Of a stretch of 56,149 bases of DNA, positions 18,051 to 27,750 are shown piece by piece. The notes below the pieces were generated by a model. The model did not search any database, was not told the origin of the DNA, and was given only the letters and a program-made list of their open reading frames with translations. Both the position numbers and the translations under genes were made by a program. Source of the DNA: Bradyrhizobium sacchari (GTDB lineage: Bacteria; Pseudomonadota; Alphaproteobacteria; Rhizobiales; Xanthobacteraceae); contig NZ_LWIG01000012.1 of the NCBI RefSeq assembly GCF_002068095.1, forward strand, positions 287,350-343,498. The letters are read 5' to 3'. Position 1 is the stretch's first letter. Each line of letters begins with the position of its first letter.

Positions 18051-18725
18051 TCAGCGCGATTTGCGCCGGCCGGCCTTGGGCGGCTCCGCCGCCGGAAGTT
18101 CGACAAGCTCGCCGCTGCGCAGGCCGTTGAAGATCATGTCGAAGAAGGTGTCGGCGATCTGCTCGGGGGTCGCGGACTTGTTGGGATTGTACCAGCGATG
18201 CATCCAGTTGAGCGAGGACAGGATCAGCCGCCCGGTCATGGGAACATCGACCTTGCGAATCTCGCCGGCATCGATCGCTTCCTGGATCAGGCCGCGCAGA
18301 AAATTCTCGAAACGGTCTCGCCGCGTCAGCCGCTCCTTGTGCCGCTGGCGGTCGGGGTCGTTCCAGAAGGCGGTCGTCGAGGCGATCCAGGCCCAGCGGT
18401 AGCGGCGGAAATATTCCGCCGTGGCGACCATGAAAGCGCGGATCTTTTGCGACGGCGGCCCGTCGGGAATCCGGTCGCGCACGAACAAATAGAGCTCGAG
18501 CGTCGAGCCGACCGCGACGCGTGCGTAGATCTCGTCCTTGTTGGAGAAGTGATGATAGAGCAGCGACTTGGAGATGCCGCAGGCGAGCGCGATGTCGCGC
18601 ATCGAAGTGCCCTCGAAACCCTTGCTGGCGAACAGGCGCCCAGCCTCGGCGAGGATCTGCAGCACGCGGTCCGAGGCCTCGGCCTGGTTCGCAACGCCGT
18701 CCTTCATCGTTGACAGTTCAGTCAT
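18051..18725 (-). CDS. TetR-family transcriptional regulator
   Basis: A 224-residue TetR regulator. The N-terminal helix-turn-helix covers about residues 22-68 (RLFASKGFEGTSMRDIALA, then GISKSLLYHHFSNKDEIYARV). The remainder is an all-helical ligand and dimer domain, Trp-rich around RYRWAWIASTTAFW; the sequence of this type resembles regulators of acyl-CoA or lipid breakdown that bind CoA thioesters, which is an inference. Three copies of a GACCGATCGGTC palindrome flank it and its neighbours, one 58 bases upstream of its own start, so autoregulation and control of the crotonase operon, tctC and the SMP-30 gene are likely. Confidence 0.93.
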   Translation of the reverse strand: MTELSTMKDGVANQAEASDRVLQILAEAGRLFASKGFEGTSMRDIALACGISKSLLYHHFSNKDEIYARVAVGSTLELYLFVRDRIPDGPPSQKIRAFMVATAEYFRRYRWAWIASTTAFWNDPDRQRHKERLTRRDRFENFLRGLIQEAIDAGEIRKVDVPMTGRLILSSLNWMHRWYNPNKSATPEQIADTFFDMIFNGLRSGELVELPAAEPPKAGRRKSR

Positions 18726-18783
18726 GAACTCCGCTATCCATTCGTCAGCCCGAGAGTCTTTAGAATGAAACTAGGTTTTCACC

Positions 18784-18795
18784 GACCGATCGGTC
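18784..18795. promoter_or_regulatory. TetR-type operator 3 (tetR / SMP-30 intergenic)
   Basis: Third copy of GACCGATCGGTC, with the same flanks as operator 2 (C on the left, A on the right). It sits in the 98-base gap between the divergent TetR and SMP-30 genes, 28 bases before the SMP-30 start. Confidence 0.72.
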
Positions 18796-18823
18796 AAGCC
18801 CGGCGATTCCCGCGGAAGGAACC

Positions 18824-19708
18824 ATGAGCGCAGCCCGTATCAGGCGCATCGGCGCCACCAGGGACCAGCTCGGTGAGAGCCCGGTGTGGGACGAGCGCGG
18901 GCAGCGCCTCTACTGGATTGACGCTCTGGCCGGATTGATCCACAGGCTCGATCCCACGACCGGCGCGACCGAGCAGTTCGGCGTGCCCGCGCCGATCGGC
19001 TCGCTGGCGCTGCGAGGCGACAGTGGCGCGGTCCTTGCCCTCCGCAACGGATTTGCGGCTTACGATTTCGACAAGCGCGCGTTGACGGAAGGTCCACTGA
19101 TCGGGCTGGATCATCCAAAGGTGCGGCTCAACGACGGCAAGGCCGATCCGCATGGCCAGTTTCTGGCGGGCACGATGCATGGCGACCGCGCGCCGGATGA
19201 AGCGCCACTTGGCGGCCTCTATCGACTGGACGCATCAGGCACGCTGCAACTGCTGGAGACGGACCTTGCCGTGAGCAACGGACCATGCTTCAGCCCGGAC
19301 GGCCGGACCTTCTACCTCGCCGACAGCGCAAGGCGGATCATCTGGGCCTATGATTACAGGGCGGACGGCCCCCTCGCGAATAAGCGCGTCTTCGTCGACA
19401 CGGAAGCGCTGGGATCCGGCTGCGACGGCGCAACGGTCGATGCGGACGGCCACCTCTGGTCCGTGCTCGTGCGCATCGGCAGGATCGCGCGGTTTGCGCC
19501 GGACGGACGGATCGTACGGACGATCGACATGCCGGTCCGTCATCCCACCAGCGTGAGCTTCGGCGGCCCCGGTCTCGACGTCCTCTACGTGACCTCGATC
19601 TCGCGCAGCCACGCGCTGGCCGACGACCACCCCGATGCCGGCGGCCTGTTCGCCGTCGAGGGTCTCGGCGTTCGCGGCCTGCCGGCATACAGATTTGGCG
19701 CGGGCTGA
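18824..19708 (+). CDS. SMP-30/gluconolactonase family protein
   Basis: A 294-residue six-bladed propeller of the SMP-30/regucalcin family. By pattern with human SMP-30 the metal ligands are Glu18 (LGESPVW), Asn152 (SNGPCFSPDG) and Asp201 (CDGATVD), with Asn103 (RLNDGK) lining the substrate site. All are present, so a metal-dependent lactone hydrolase is likely. The ATG at 18824 follows GGAAGGA. It is divergent from the TetR gene and carries that regulator's palindrome in its promoter, so it may open a lactone made in the same pathway; otherwise a sugar lactonase. Confidence 0.88.
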   Translation: MSAARIRRIGATRDQLGESPVWDERGQRLYWIDALAGLIHRLDPTTGATEQFGVPAPIGSLALRGDSGAVLALRNGFAAYDFDKRALTEGPLIGLDHPKVRLNDGKADPHGQFLAGTMHGDRAPDEAPLGGLYRLDASGTLQLLETDLAVSNGPCFSPDGRTFYLADSARRIIWAYDYRADGPLANKRVFVDTEALGSGCDGATVDADGHLWSVLVRIGRIARFAPDGRIVRTIDMPVRHPTSVSFGGPGLDVLYVTSISRSHALADDHPDAGGLFAVEGLGVRGLPAYRFGAG

Positions 19709-19720
19709 CCGGCCGCGCGG

Positions 19721-20638
19721 CTACCGCGCCGATCTCTTCACCTGCTTCGGCACGTGCTCCGCCATGTAGTCCACGAACACCCTGATCTTTTCCGGCAGAT
19801 AGCTGCTCTGGAGAAACGTCGCATACATGCCCTCGTCGAAGGTGGAATTCGTCACCCGGAAGCCCGGCAGCAGGCGAAGCAGGCGCCTGCTCTTCAGCTC
19901 CTCTGCCACGGTGTAATCATCCAGCAGGGCGATGCCATGCCCGCCGGCGGCGAGTTCGCAAAGCACCACCCCGTTGTTGCTGCTGAAGGACGACGGCACG
20001 ACGATCTCGCGCAGCCTGTTCCGGTGCATGAACTTCCAGACCACGTCGTCCGGACCCATCCAGTAGGTCAGGCAATTGTGACGGGTGATGTCCTCCGGTT
20101 CGCGCAATTTCGGCATCCGGGCAACATAGTCCGGTGAAGCCACGAGAATCCGCTCGCTCCGCAGCAGCCTTCGCTGCATGAGGGCCGGGTCTTTCGCCGC
20201 CTGGATCTGGAAGTCGACGTCGAATTCATCTTCGCGAAGCTGGGGACGCCGCTCGGACAGGCGCAGTTCCACCTTCAATTCCGGATAGAGCTTCTGAAAG
20301 CCCGGGATCAGCGGCGACAGCACCTTGATGCCGAACAGCGTCCGCGAGTGCACGCGCAACGTTCCGCGCGGCGCAGTCTGCAGCGAAAGCGCTGCGGCCT
20401 CGGCATCCTCGATGCCGTGCAGCACCTGCTCGGTGCGCTGGAAGAAGATCTTGCCGGCATCGGTCAAGCCGAGATGGCGCGTGCTGCGGTTCAGAAGCTG
20501 CACGCCGAGCTGCGCCTCGAGCTCGCCGATATAACGCGACACCGACGCCGGCGACAACCCCACGCGGCGCCCGGCGGCCGAGAAGCTGCCCTCACGGACG
20601 GCGCTGACGAACAATTCCATGGCCTGGAGGCGGTTCAT
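19721..20638 (-). CDS. LysR-family transcriptional regulator
   Basis: A 305-residue LysR regulator: N-terminal winged helix (MNRLQAMELFVSAVREGSFS, then VGLSPASVSRYIGELEAQLG) and a two-lobe effector domain. ATG at 20638 begins the canonical sequence; an upstream TTG at 20659 is less likely. It is convergent with the SMP-30 gene, and divergent from the monooxygenase at 20824, which is the obvious candidate target. The 185-base gap between them holds the four-copy inverted repeat described separately. Confidence 0.92.
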   Translation of the reverse strand: MNRLQAMELFVSAVREGSFSAAGRRVGLSPASVSRYIGELEAQLGVQLLNRSTRHLGLTDAGKIFFQRTEQVLHGIEDAEAAALSLQTAPRGTLRVHSRTLFGIKVLSPLIPGFQKLYPELKVELRLSERRPQLREDEFDVDFQIQAAKDPALMQRRLLRSERILVASPDYVARMPKLREPEDITRHNCLTYWMGPDDVVWKFMHRNRLREIVVPSSFSSNNGVVLCELAAGGHGIALLDDYTVAEELKSRRLLRLLPGFRVTNSTFDEGMYATFLQSSYLPEKIRVFVDYMAEHVPKQVKRSAR

Positions 20639-20722
20639 CGATCTTTTCAGATTTTGCAAAGGACATGATCAGATTACGTCAATTGTTCGAAAATGCTCAA
20701 GCCCCTAACGTGATGAGAACGC

Positions 20723-20797
20723 GTCGCAAGAGCGACCGGCGGATCGCAAATGCGACGGCGTGGATCGCAAGCGCGACCACGTGGATCGCAAGCGCGA
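20723..20797. repeat. Four phased copies of an inverted repeat, TCGCAANNGCGA
   Basis: TCGCAANNGCGA occurs at 20724-20735, 20744-20755, 20765-20776 and 20786-20797. The inner bases are GA, AT, GC and GC. Start-to-start spacing is 20, 21 and 21 bases, about two helical turns, which puts every copy on the same face of the DNA. The last two copies share a longer identical unit of 21 bases. The array ends 26 bases before the monooxygenase start. It may be a regulator array or a tandem duplication of one site. Confidence 0.8.
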
Positions 20798-20823
20798 CCA
20801 CAACGAGGCGGAGGAAGCAATCG

Positions 20824-21906
20824 ATGGAATTCGGCGTATTCATTCTGGCGCAGCAGCGCGGCTATCATCAGAGCTCGCAGCAGGTGATCAACAACGCCGT
20901 CGAGCAGACGGTCGCCGCCGAGCACGCCGGCTTCGATACGGCCTGGTACGCCGAGCACCATTTCAACAATTACAGCCTCTGCCCTTCGCCGCTGATGATG
21001 GTCTCGCATTGCGCGGGCCTGACCAAGCGCATCCGCCTCGGTACCGCCGTCTGCGTGCTGCCGCTGTACAATCCGGCACGGCTGCTCGGCGAGATCGGCT
21101 TTGCCGACACGGTCTCGAACGGGCGCCTCGATCTCGGCATCGGCTCCGGCTACCAGAAGTTCGAGTTCGACCGCTTCGGCGTCGACCTCGACCATTCGCA
21201 CGCGCTGTTTGCCGAATTCTACGACGTGCTTCACGCCGGCATAAAAGACCGCATCTTCTCCTATTCGGGTGAGCACCTGAAGATGCCGCCGACCGCCATC
21301 GCGGTGCGCTCGGTGCAGAAACCGATGCCGCCGATCTGGGTCACCTCGGGCCACGGCGAGACGCTCGGCCGCGCCATTCGCGACAACCACAATCTGTTCG
21401 TCACCGCTCTACTGAACGGCATCGACGCAATCAAGGCACTGCGCGAACGTCTCGAGGGGATCGCAGCCAACGAAGGCCGCTCCATCGACGACACCCGCTT
21501 CGGTTTCCTGCGCTGCGCCTATGCCAGCGATAATGACAGCGAGATCCAGTCCTATCTGGACAATGCGCGCTTCCAGCGCCGGCTCTCCGAAAGCCTCAAG
21601 TTCCGGCGCGCCCAAAGCGACGACGGCTATCTGATCAAAGAGGAGGCGGGACCGAACGACATGAGCCTGGAGACGATGCGCAGCAATCTGCCCGTCGGCA
21701 GCGTCAATCAGGTGATCGACCGCATGCTGGAAGAGATCAGCATTCTCAAGCCGACCCACATCGCGCTGCAGACCCAGCTCGGCGATTTCGATCAGCGCAC
21801 GATGCTGCGCCAGATCGAATTGTGGGGCACCAAGATCATCCCTGCGATCCGGAAGGAGTTGAAATCCGGCCGCGGCAAGGTCGCGAGCGAAGCGGTTCCG
21901 GCATAA
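20824..21906 (+). CDS. Luciferase-like (LLM class) flavin-dependent monooxygenase
   Basis: A 360-residue bacterial luciferase-family protein: MEFGVFILAQQRGYH at the start, AGFDTAWYAEHHFNNY, RIRLGTAVCVLPLYNPARLLGEIGFADTVSNGRLDLGIGSGY, all characteristic. These enzymes use reduced FMN and oxygen to oxidise a substrate such as an alkane sulfonate, aldehyde or ring ketone; the substrate here is unknown. GGAGGAAGC precedes the ATG at 20824. The frame is open back to 20665, but the extension would translate the intergenic repeats and is not part of the family. The flavin reductase gene follows after 36 bases and should supply its reduced flavin. Confidence 0.92.
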   Translation: MEFGVFILAQQRGYHQSSQQVINNAVEQTVAAEHAGFDTAWYAEHHFNNYSLCPSPLMMVSHCAGLTKRIRLGTAVCVLPLYNPARLLGEIGFADTVSNGRLDLGIGSGYQKFEFDRFGVDLDHSHALFAEFYDVLHAGIKDRIFSYSGEHLKMPPTAIAVRSVQKPMPPIWVTSGHGETLGRAIRDNHNLFVTALLNGIDAIKALRERLEGIAANEGRSIDDTRFGFLRCAYASDNDSEIQSYLDNARFQRRLSESLKFRRAQSDDGYLIKEEAGPNDMSLETMRSNLPVGSVNQVIDRMLEEISILKPTHIALQTQLGDFDQRTMLRQIELWGTKIIPAIRKELKSGRGKVASEAVPA

Positions 21907-21942
21907 GCGCGACCGGCGAGGCGCGAGGTTCGGAGGCAAGTC

Positions 21943-22458
21943 ATGGGATGCCAGACGTCTCAAATGACCGATGTCCGTTCGGTCGAGGCCGCCGAGTTTC
22001 GGCTGGCCATGCGCAACCTCGCGAGCGGCGTCGCCATCGTGGCGACGGGAACGCAAACCACACGGCGCGGGCTGACGGTCAGCTCCGTCACCTCGCTGTG
22101 CATGGACCCGCCCTGCCTTCTCGTCAGCGTCAACTCAAGCTCCGAAACACACGCCGCTATCCTCGCCAACGGCCGCTTCGGGATCAGTCTCCTCTGCAGC
22201 GGGCAGGAGGATCTGGCGCTGCGTTTCGCCGGCGGCGCCAAGGGCATCGACCGCTTCGCCACGGCGCCGTGGGAGCAAGGCACTCTCGACGTGCCGCTGC
22301 TGGAACCGGCAATCGGCGCACTGGAATGCGTGCTGCACCACCACCAGGTGGTGGGCACGCACGGTCTCTTCATCGGCAGGATCGTGGCCACCCGCGGCGG
22401 CAACGGCGATCCCCTCGTCAACTTCCAGGGCGCGCTGCGCGCGCTGCCCCAAGCCTAA
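21943..22458 (+). CDS. Flavin reductase domain protein
   Basis: A 171-residue protein of the flavin reductase/DIM6-NTAB split-barrel family: FRLAMRNLASGVAIVATG, GLTVSSVTSLCMDPPCLLVSVN and LECVLHHHQVVGTHGLFIGRI match the FMN-binding strands. It is the expected partner of the two-component monooxygenase immediately upstream, transferring electrons from NAD(P)H to free flavin. ATG at 21964 is an alternative start seven codons in. Confidence 0.92.
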   Translation: MGCQTSQMTDVRSVEAAEFRLAMRNLASGVAIVATGTQTTRRGLTVSSVTSLCMDPPCLLVSVNSSSETHAAILANGRFGISLLCSGQEDLALRFAGGAKGIDRFATAPWEQGTLDVPLLEPAIGALECVLHHHQVVGTHGLFIGRIVATRGGNGDPLVNFQGALRALPQA

Positions 22459-22573
22459 AGCGCGATGAGATTTGGATGAATCGTCATCGCGCTTCATGTT
22501 GTTGTCCACGCATGATCCTTCCGGAAAACCGCTTCGCACTTTGCGCTAACGCGGCCCTTCGGGTCCGGATCAT
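22458..22573. repeat. Two-hairpin intergenic repeat element
   Basis: AAGCGCGATGA (22458-22468) pairs perfectly with TCATCGCGCTT (22484-22494). A second stem, ATGATCC (22512-22518) with GGATCAT (22567-22573), encloses TTCCGGAAAACCGCTTCGCA. From memory, near-identical text is scattered through Bradyrhizobium genomes as a palindromic repeat. Starting at the last base of the flavin reductase stop, it may also end that transcript. Confidence 0.7.
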
Positions 22574-22647
22574 TCTTTAGCCACATCCCTGGCGGGGATC
22601 CCGGCATCACCACCAGACCGGCCGCGAGCGCAAGAAGGAGCCGCAGC

Positions 22648-22947
22648 GTGATCATCGAATGCCTGGACGGTGGTGCCGTCCGTCTGACCGAGCCATTCGA
22701 CTTCAGGAAGTTCAAGCTGATCCTGCGCGTCGATGTCCGCACCGATACACAGAGATGGAACGGCATCACGTTTCTTGACGATCGCGAAGCGCTCGTCTCA
22801 ATCGATCTGGTCCCGACGCTGCCGGGCCGGCCCGACGATGCAAGCTGGGATCAGGGCTATGCGGTGATGGTGGCCAAGGCCCGCGAGCATGGCTGGATCG
22901 ATGCCGAGCGAGAGGCAATCCGCGCTCACATCGAACGAGCGCCCTAA
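22648..22947 (+). CDS. Hypothetical protein
   Basis: A 99-residue protein with GTG start and a strong AAGGAG seven bases before it, which supports it as real. It has no signal peptide or membrane segment and is mixed in composition (pI near neutral), with VRLTEPFDFRKFKLILRVDVR at the start and a helical, acidic C-terminus. I do not recognise it. It stands alone after the repeat element and is convergent with the aldehyde dehydrogenase. Confidence 0.7.
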   Translation: MIIECLDGGAVRLTEPFDFRKFKLILRVDVRTDTQRWNGITFLDDREALVSIDLVPTLPGRPDDASWDQGYAVMVAKAREHGWIDAEREAIRAHIERAP

Positions 22948-22964
22948 TCGCAGCCGTCCCAAAG

Positions 22965-24446
22965 TCAGTCCAGCTTGATCCACACACCCTTCGTCTGCAG
23001 GTACTCGTCGAGGTGCTCGTTGCCGCCCTCGCGGCCATAACCGCTCATCTTGTAGCCGCCGAAGGGCATCGCGGGATCGATTGCGTGATAGGTGTTCACC
23101 CACACCGACCCTGCACGGAGGCTGCGCGAGATCACGTGGGCCCTGCTGACGTCGCGCGTGAAGACACCTGCCGCGAGCCCGTACGGCGTCGCATTGGCTC
23201 TCTCTACGGCCTCGTCGAGAGTATCGAACGGCAGAGCGGAAATAACCGGGCCGAAGATCTCGTCACGGGCGATCTGCATGTCGTCGGAGACATCGGCGAA
23301 CACGGTCGGCTCGACAAAGTTGCCCTTGGCGAGACTGCCCTCCTTCGCGCGACGGCCGCCGGCCACCACCTTCGCGCCCTCGTCGCGCCCGCTTTGCAGG
23401 AAGCCTTCGACCTTATCGAGCTGTCGCTGGGAAACGAGAGGCCCGATCTCTGTCGTCGGATCCGCGCCATCGCCGATCTTCAGCGCTGACGCGAACTTGC
23501 CGAGCCGGTCGACCAATTCATCGTGGATCTTGCGCTCCACGAACAGGCGCGAGCCGGCGATGCAGATCTGGCCCGAATTGGCGAACGCGGCCATCGCAGC
23601 GATCGGCACGGCCTTGTCGAGGTCGGCATCGGCGCAGACGATGACCGGCGACTTTCCGCCAAGCTCGAGAGACACCCGCTTGAGGTTGCCCGCCGACGCG
23701 CGAATGATGGCCTGGCCGGTCGCGGTGGACCCGGTGAAGACGATCTTGTCGACGCCGGGATGTTCGGCCAGAGGCGCGCCGGCCTCCGGCCCGGTCCCGG
23801 TCACCACATTGACGACGCCGGGCGGCACGCCGGCCTCGTTCATCAGATCCGCGATCAACAGCGGCGTCAGCGGCGCCTCCTCCGACGGCTTGAGCACGAT
23901 GGTGCAGCCGGTCGCGAGCGCGGGCCCGATCTTCCAGACCGATGCAGCCGTCGGCGCATTCCACGGGATGATGGCGCCAACCACGCCGATGGGCTCCTTC
24001 CGGGTGAACGAGACGATGTCGCCCGGAAGCGAATTGTCCACCGTCTGGCCGTGGAGCGCGGTCGCCATGCCGGCGTAGTACCGCAGCATGCCGATCACGC
24101 GGAGCTTGTTCGCCCGCGTCCGCACGATCGGCATTCCCATATCGGCCGTGTCGGACTGGCTGATCTCCTCCCAGTGCTTCTCGAACAGGTCGGCGATCCG
24201 CAGGAGCAGCGCCTGCCGCTCGAATGGCTTGAAACGGCTCCACGGTCCCACGAAGGCGCGACGGGCCGCGGCGACCGCGTCGTTGATGTCGGCCGCCTCG
24301 CCACGCGGCACGCGACCGATGATTTCGCCGGTCGCGGGGTTACGCGTCTCGAAGACCTTGCCCGAGCGGGCTTCCACCCACGCGCCATCGACGAACATCT
24401 TTCGGGTTCGGCCGTCGACCGGAAATCGGATCTCAGCTTTCGTCAT
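22965..24446 (-). CDS. Aldehyde dehydrogenase (NAD(P)-dependent)
   Basis: A 493-residue ALDH. PWNAP (161-165) and FTGSTATGQ (237-245) bind the cofactor, Glu261 in LELGGKS is the general base and Cys295 in SGQICIAG the nucleophile. Length and the ending (GREGGNEHLDEYLQTKGVW) fit betaine/phenylacetaldehyde/succinic semialdehyde-like subgroups; the substrate is unknown. It lies downstream of the Lrp-type regulator on the same strand (108-base gap) and may be under its control together with branched-chain amino acid breakdown, where aldehyde oxidation is plausible. Confidence 0.93.
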   Translation of the reverse strand: MTKAEIRFPVDGRTRKMFVDGAWVEARSGKVFETRNPATGEIIGRVPRGEAADINDAVAAARRAFVGPWSRFKPFERQALLLRIADLFEKHWEEISQSDTADMGMPIVRTRANKLRVIGMLRYYAGMATALHGQTVDNSLPGDIVSFTRKEPIGVVGAIIPWNAPTAASVWKIGPALATGCTIVLKPSEEAPLTPLLIADLMNEAGVPPGVVNVVTGTGPEAGAPLAEHPGVDKIVFTGSTATGQAIIRASAGNLKRVSLELGGKSPVIVCADADLDKAVPIAAMAAFANSGQICIAGSRLFVERKIHDELVDRLGKFASALKIGDGADPTTEIGPLVSQRQLDKVEGFLQSGRDEGAKVVAGGRRAKEGSLAKGNFVEPTVFADVSDDMQIARDEIFGPVISALPFDTLDEAVERANATPYGLAAGVFTRDVSRAHVISRSLRAGSVWVNTYHAIDPAMPFGGYKMSGYGREGGNEHLDEYLQTKGVWIKLD

Positions 24447-24554
24447 CGAAGTACTCCTGTCTCGACAGAGGCGATGGACCGATGCCCCGCCGTAGTTTGT
24501 TTTCGCGCTCTCATAACGGTGATTCTTCGCCTCGGGCAGGCGTCAAAGCGGATG

Positions 24555-25055
24555 TCAGGGCCGCCCGGCCTTGGAGGGATCGATCGAAATCTGGCGCTTC
24601 AGGGTGCGCAGGCCGAAGGTCGTTCGCGACTGCCGGATGCCCGGTATCCTGTACAATGCCTGTCGCAGGAAGCGCTCGTAGTGATCGGTGTCTCGCACCA
24701 CGACCTTGATGAGATAATCGTATTCGCCAGTCACCAGATAGGCTTCCATCACCTCCGGGATACGCGAGAGGGCGGTGCCGAAGCGATCGAGCACCTTGTC
24801 GTCGTGCTTGTCCAGCGAGATCTCGACGAAGGCGATGTTGTTGTATCCCAGATTTGCGTGATTGAGCACCGCGACATACTTCTCGATCGCGCCGTTTTCC
24901 TCCAGGCGCTTCACCCTGGTCCAGCACGGCGAGCTTGAGAGCCCGACCTGCTCCGCCAGCGCACTCGTCGTCACGCGGCCGTTCTCGCAAAGTGCCGAGA
25001 GAATCCGGCGGTCCAACTGATCGAGTTCCTCGACGGGGCTGCGCTTGGCGGGCAT
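24555..25055 (-). CDS. Lrp/AsnC-family regulator, probable regulator of the bkd operon
   Basis: A 166-residue Lrp/AsnC protein: N-terminal helix-turn-helix (LDQLDRRILSALCENGRVTTSALAEQVGLSSSPCWTRVKRLEENG) and a C-terminal RAM domain (VEISLDKHDDKVLDRF, ending in RTTFGLRTLKRQ). AAGGATCAACC precedes the ATG. It is divergent from the branched-chain 2-oxoacid dehydrogenase operon with 125 bases between, the arrangement of BkdR in Pseudomonas, which activates bkd in response to branched-chain amino acids. That functional match is inference from position and family. Confidence 0.92.
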   Translation of the reverse strand: MPAKRSPVEELDQLDRRILSALCENGRVTTSALAEQVGLSSSPCWTRVKRLEENGAIEKYVAVLNHANLGYNNIAFVEISLDKHDDKVLDRFGTALSRIPEVMEAYLVTGEYDYLIKVVVRDTDHYERFLRQALYRIPGIRQSRTTFGLRTLKRQISIDPSKAGRP

Positions 25056-25092
25056 CGGTTGATCCTTCTGTCTTTCTGCAGCCTAGCGGGAC

Positions 25093-25154
25093 AATCTTCC
25101 GGGATTTCGGCCATTCCGCCAGATTTTTGGGAAATCTTCGCGAATGAAGAGATT
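25093..25154. promoter_or_regulatory. Candidate Lrp-type sites in the lrp-bkd intergenic region
   Basis: AATCTTCC at 25093-25100 and AATCTTCG at 25133-25140 are 40 bases apart, and the second forms an imperfect inverted repeat with GAAGAGATT at 25146-25154. The stretch is AT-richer than its surroundings. Lrp-type regulators bind several loosely conserved A/T-rich palindromes, so these are candidates only. Confidence 0.35.
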
Positions 25155-25180
25155 ATCATTGTGCCGCGAGAGAACGTGAC

Positions 25181-26730
<1,550 letters not shown>

Positions 26731-26733
26731 GCC

Positions 26734-27750
26734 ATGCCGCGCATGACGATGATCGAGGCAATTCGCTCGGCGCTCGACGTCTCGATGGGGCGCAACGACG
26801 ACGTCGTGGTCTATGGCGAGGACGTCGGCTTTTTCGGCGGCGTGTTCCGCTGCACGCAGGGCCTGCAGCAGAAATACGGTGTCTCGCGCTGTTTCGACGC
26901 GCCGATCAGCGAATGCGGCATCGTCGGCACCGCGATCGGCATGGCCGCCTACGGCTTGCGCCCCTGCGTCGAGCTTCAGTTCGCCGACTACATGTATCCG
27001 GCTTATGACCAGATCGTCTCGGAGGCAGCGCGCCTGCGCTATCGTTCGGCCGGCGACTTCACCTGTCCGCTGGTCATCCGCATGCCGACCGGCGGCGGTA
27101 TTTTCGGCGGGCAGACCCACAGCCAGAGTCCCGAGGCGCTGTTCACGCATGTCGCGGGACTGAAGACCGTGGTGCCGTCCAATCCCCATGACGCGAAGGG
27201 CCTGCTGATCGCGGCCATCGAGGATCCGGATCCCGTCATCTTTCTGGAGCCGAAGCGGCTCTACAACGGCCCGTTCGACGGTCATCACGATCGCCCGGTC
27301 ACCGCCTGGGCGAGGCATGAGCTCTCAGAAGTGCCGGAAGGACACTATACCACGCCCCTCGGCAAGGCCGTGACGCGACGCGCCGGCGAGGCTGTCACCA
27401 TCCTCGCCTATGGCACGATGGTTCATGTCGCCCTCGCCGCTGTCGAGGAGACCGGGGTCGACGCCGAGGTGATCGACCTGCGCACCCTGCTTCCGCTCGA
27501 TCTCGAGACGATCGCCGCTTCGGTCGCCAGGACGGGCCGCTGCATCGTGCTGCACGAGGCAACCCTGACCTCCGGCTTCGGCGCGGAGCTCACGGCGCTG
27601 GTGCAGGAGCACTGCTTCTATCATCTCGAAGCGCCGGTGATGCGCGTCACCGGCTGGGACACGCCCTACCCGCATGCGCAAGAATGGGACTATTTCCCCG
27701 GCCCTGTCAGGCTCGGGCAGGCGCTGCGCGACATCGTGGAGGCGAGCTGA
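26734..27750 (+). CDS. bkdA2: Branched-chain 2-oxoacid dehydrogenase E1 beta subunit
   Basis: A 338-residue transketolase-like E1 beta: MTMIEAIRSALDVSM, VVYGEDVGFFGGVFRCT, the invariant ARLRYRSAGDF and PTGGGIFGGQTHSQSPEA. It forms the alpha2beta2 E1 with the preceding subunit, reductively acylating the lipoyl group of E2. Its last base is the first base of the E2 start codon, so translation is coupled. Confidence 0.95.
   Translation: MPRMTMIEAIRSALDVSMGRNDDVVVYGEDVGFFGGVFRCTQGLQQKYGVSRCFDAPISECGIVGTAIGMAAYGLRPCVELQFADYMYPAYDQIVSEAARLRYRSAGDFTCPLVIRMPTGGGIFGGQTHSQSPEALFTHVAGLKTVVPSNPHDAKGLLIAAIEDPDPVIFLEPKRLYNGPFDGHHDRPVTAWARHELSEVPEGHYTTPLGKAVTRRAGEAVTILAYGTMVHVALAAVEETGVDAEVIDLRTLLPLDLETIAASVARTGRCIVLHEATLTSGFGAELTALVQEHCFYHLEAPVMRVTGWDTPYPHAQEWDYFPGPVRLGQALRDIVEAS

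Noticed and set aside
20665..20823. N-terminal extension of the luciferase-like monooxygenase encoding WIASATT repeats
   Set aside because: Family proteins begin at MEFGVF, and GGAGGAAGC sits just before that ATG; the repeats are better read as non-coding. Kept as a reservation in the finding on the repeats.
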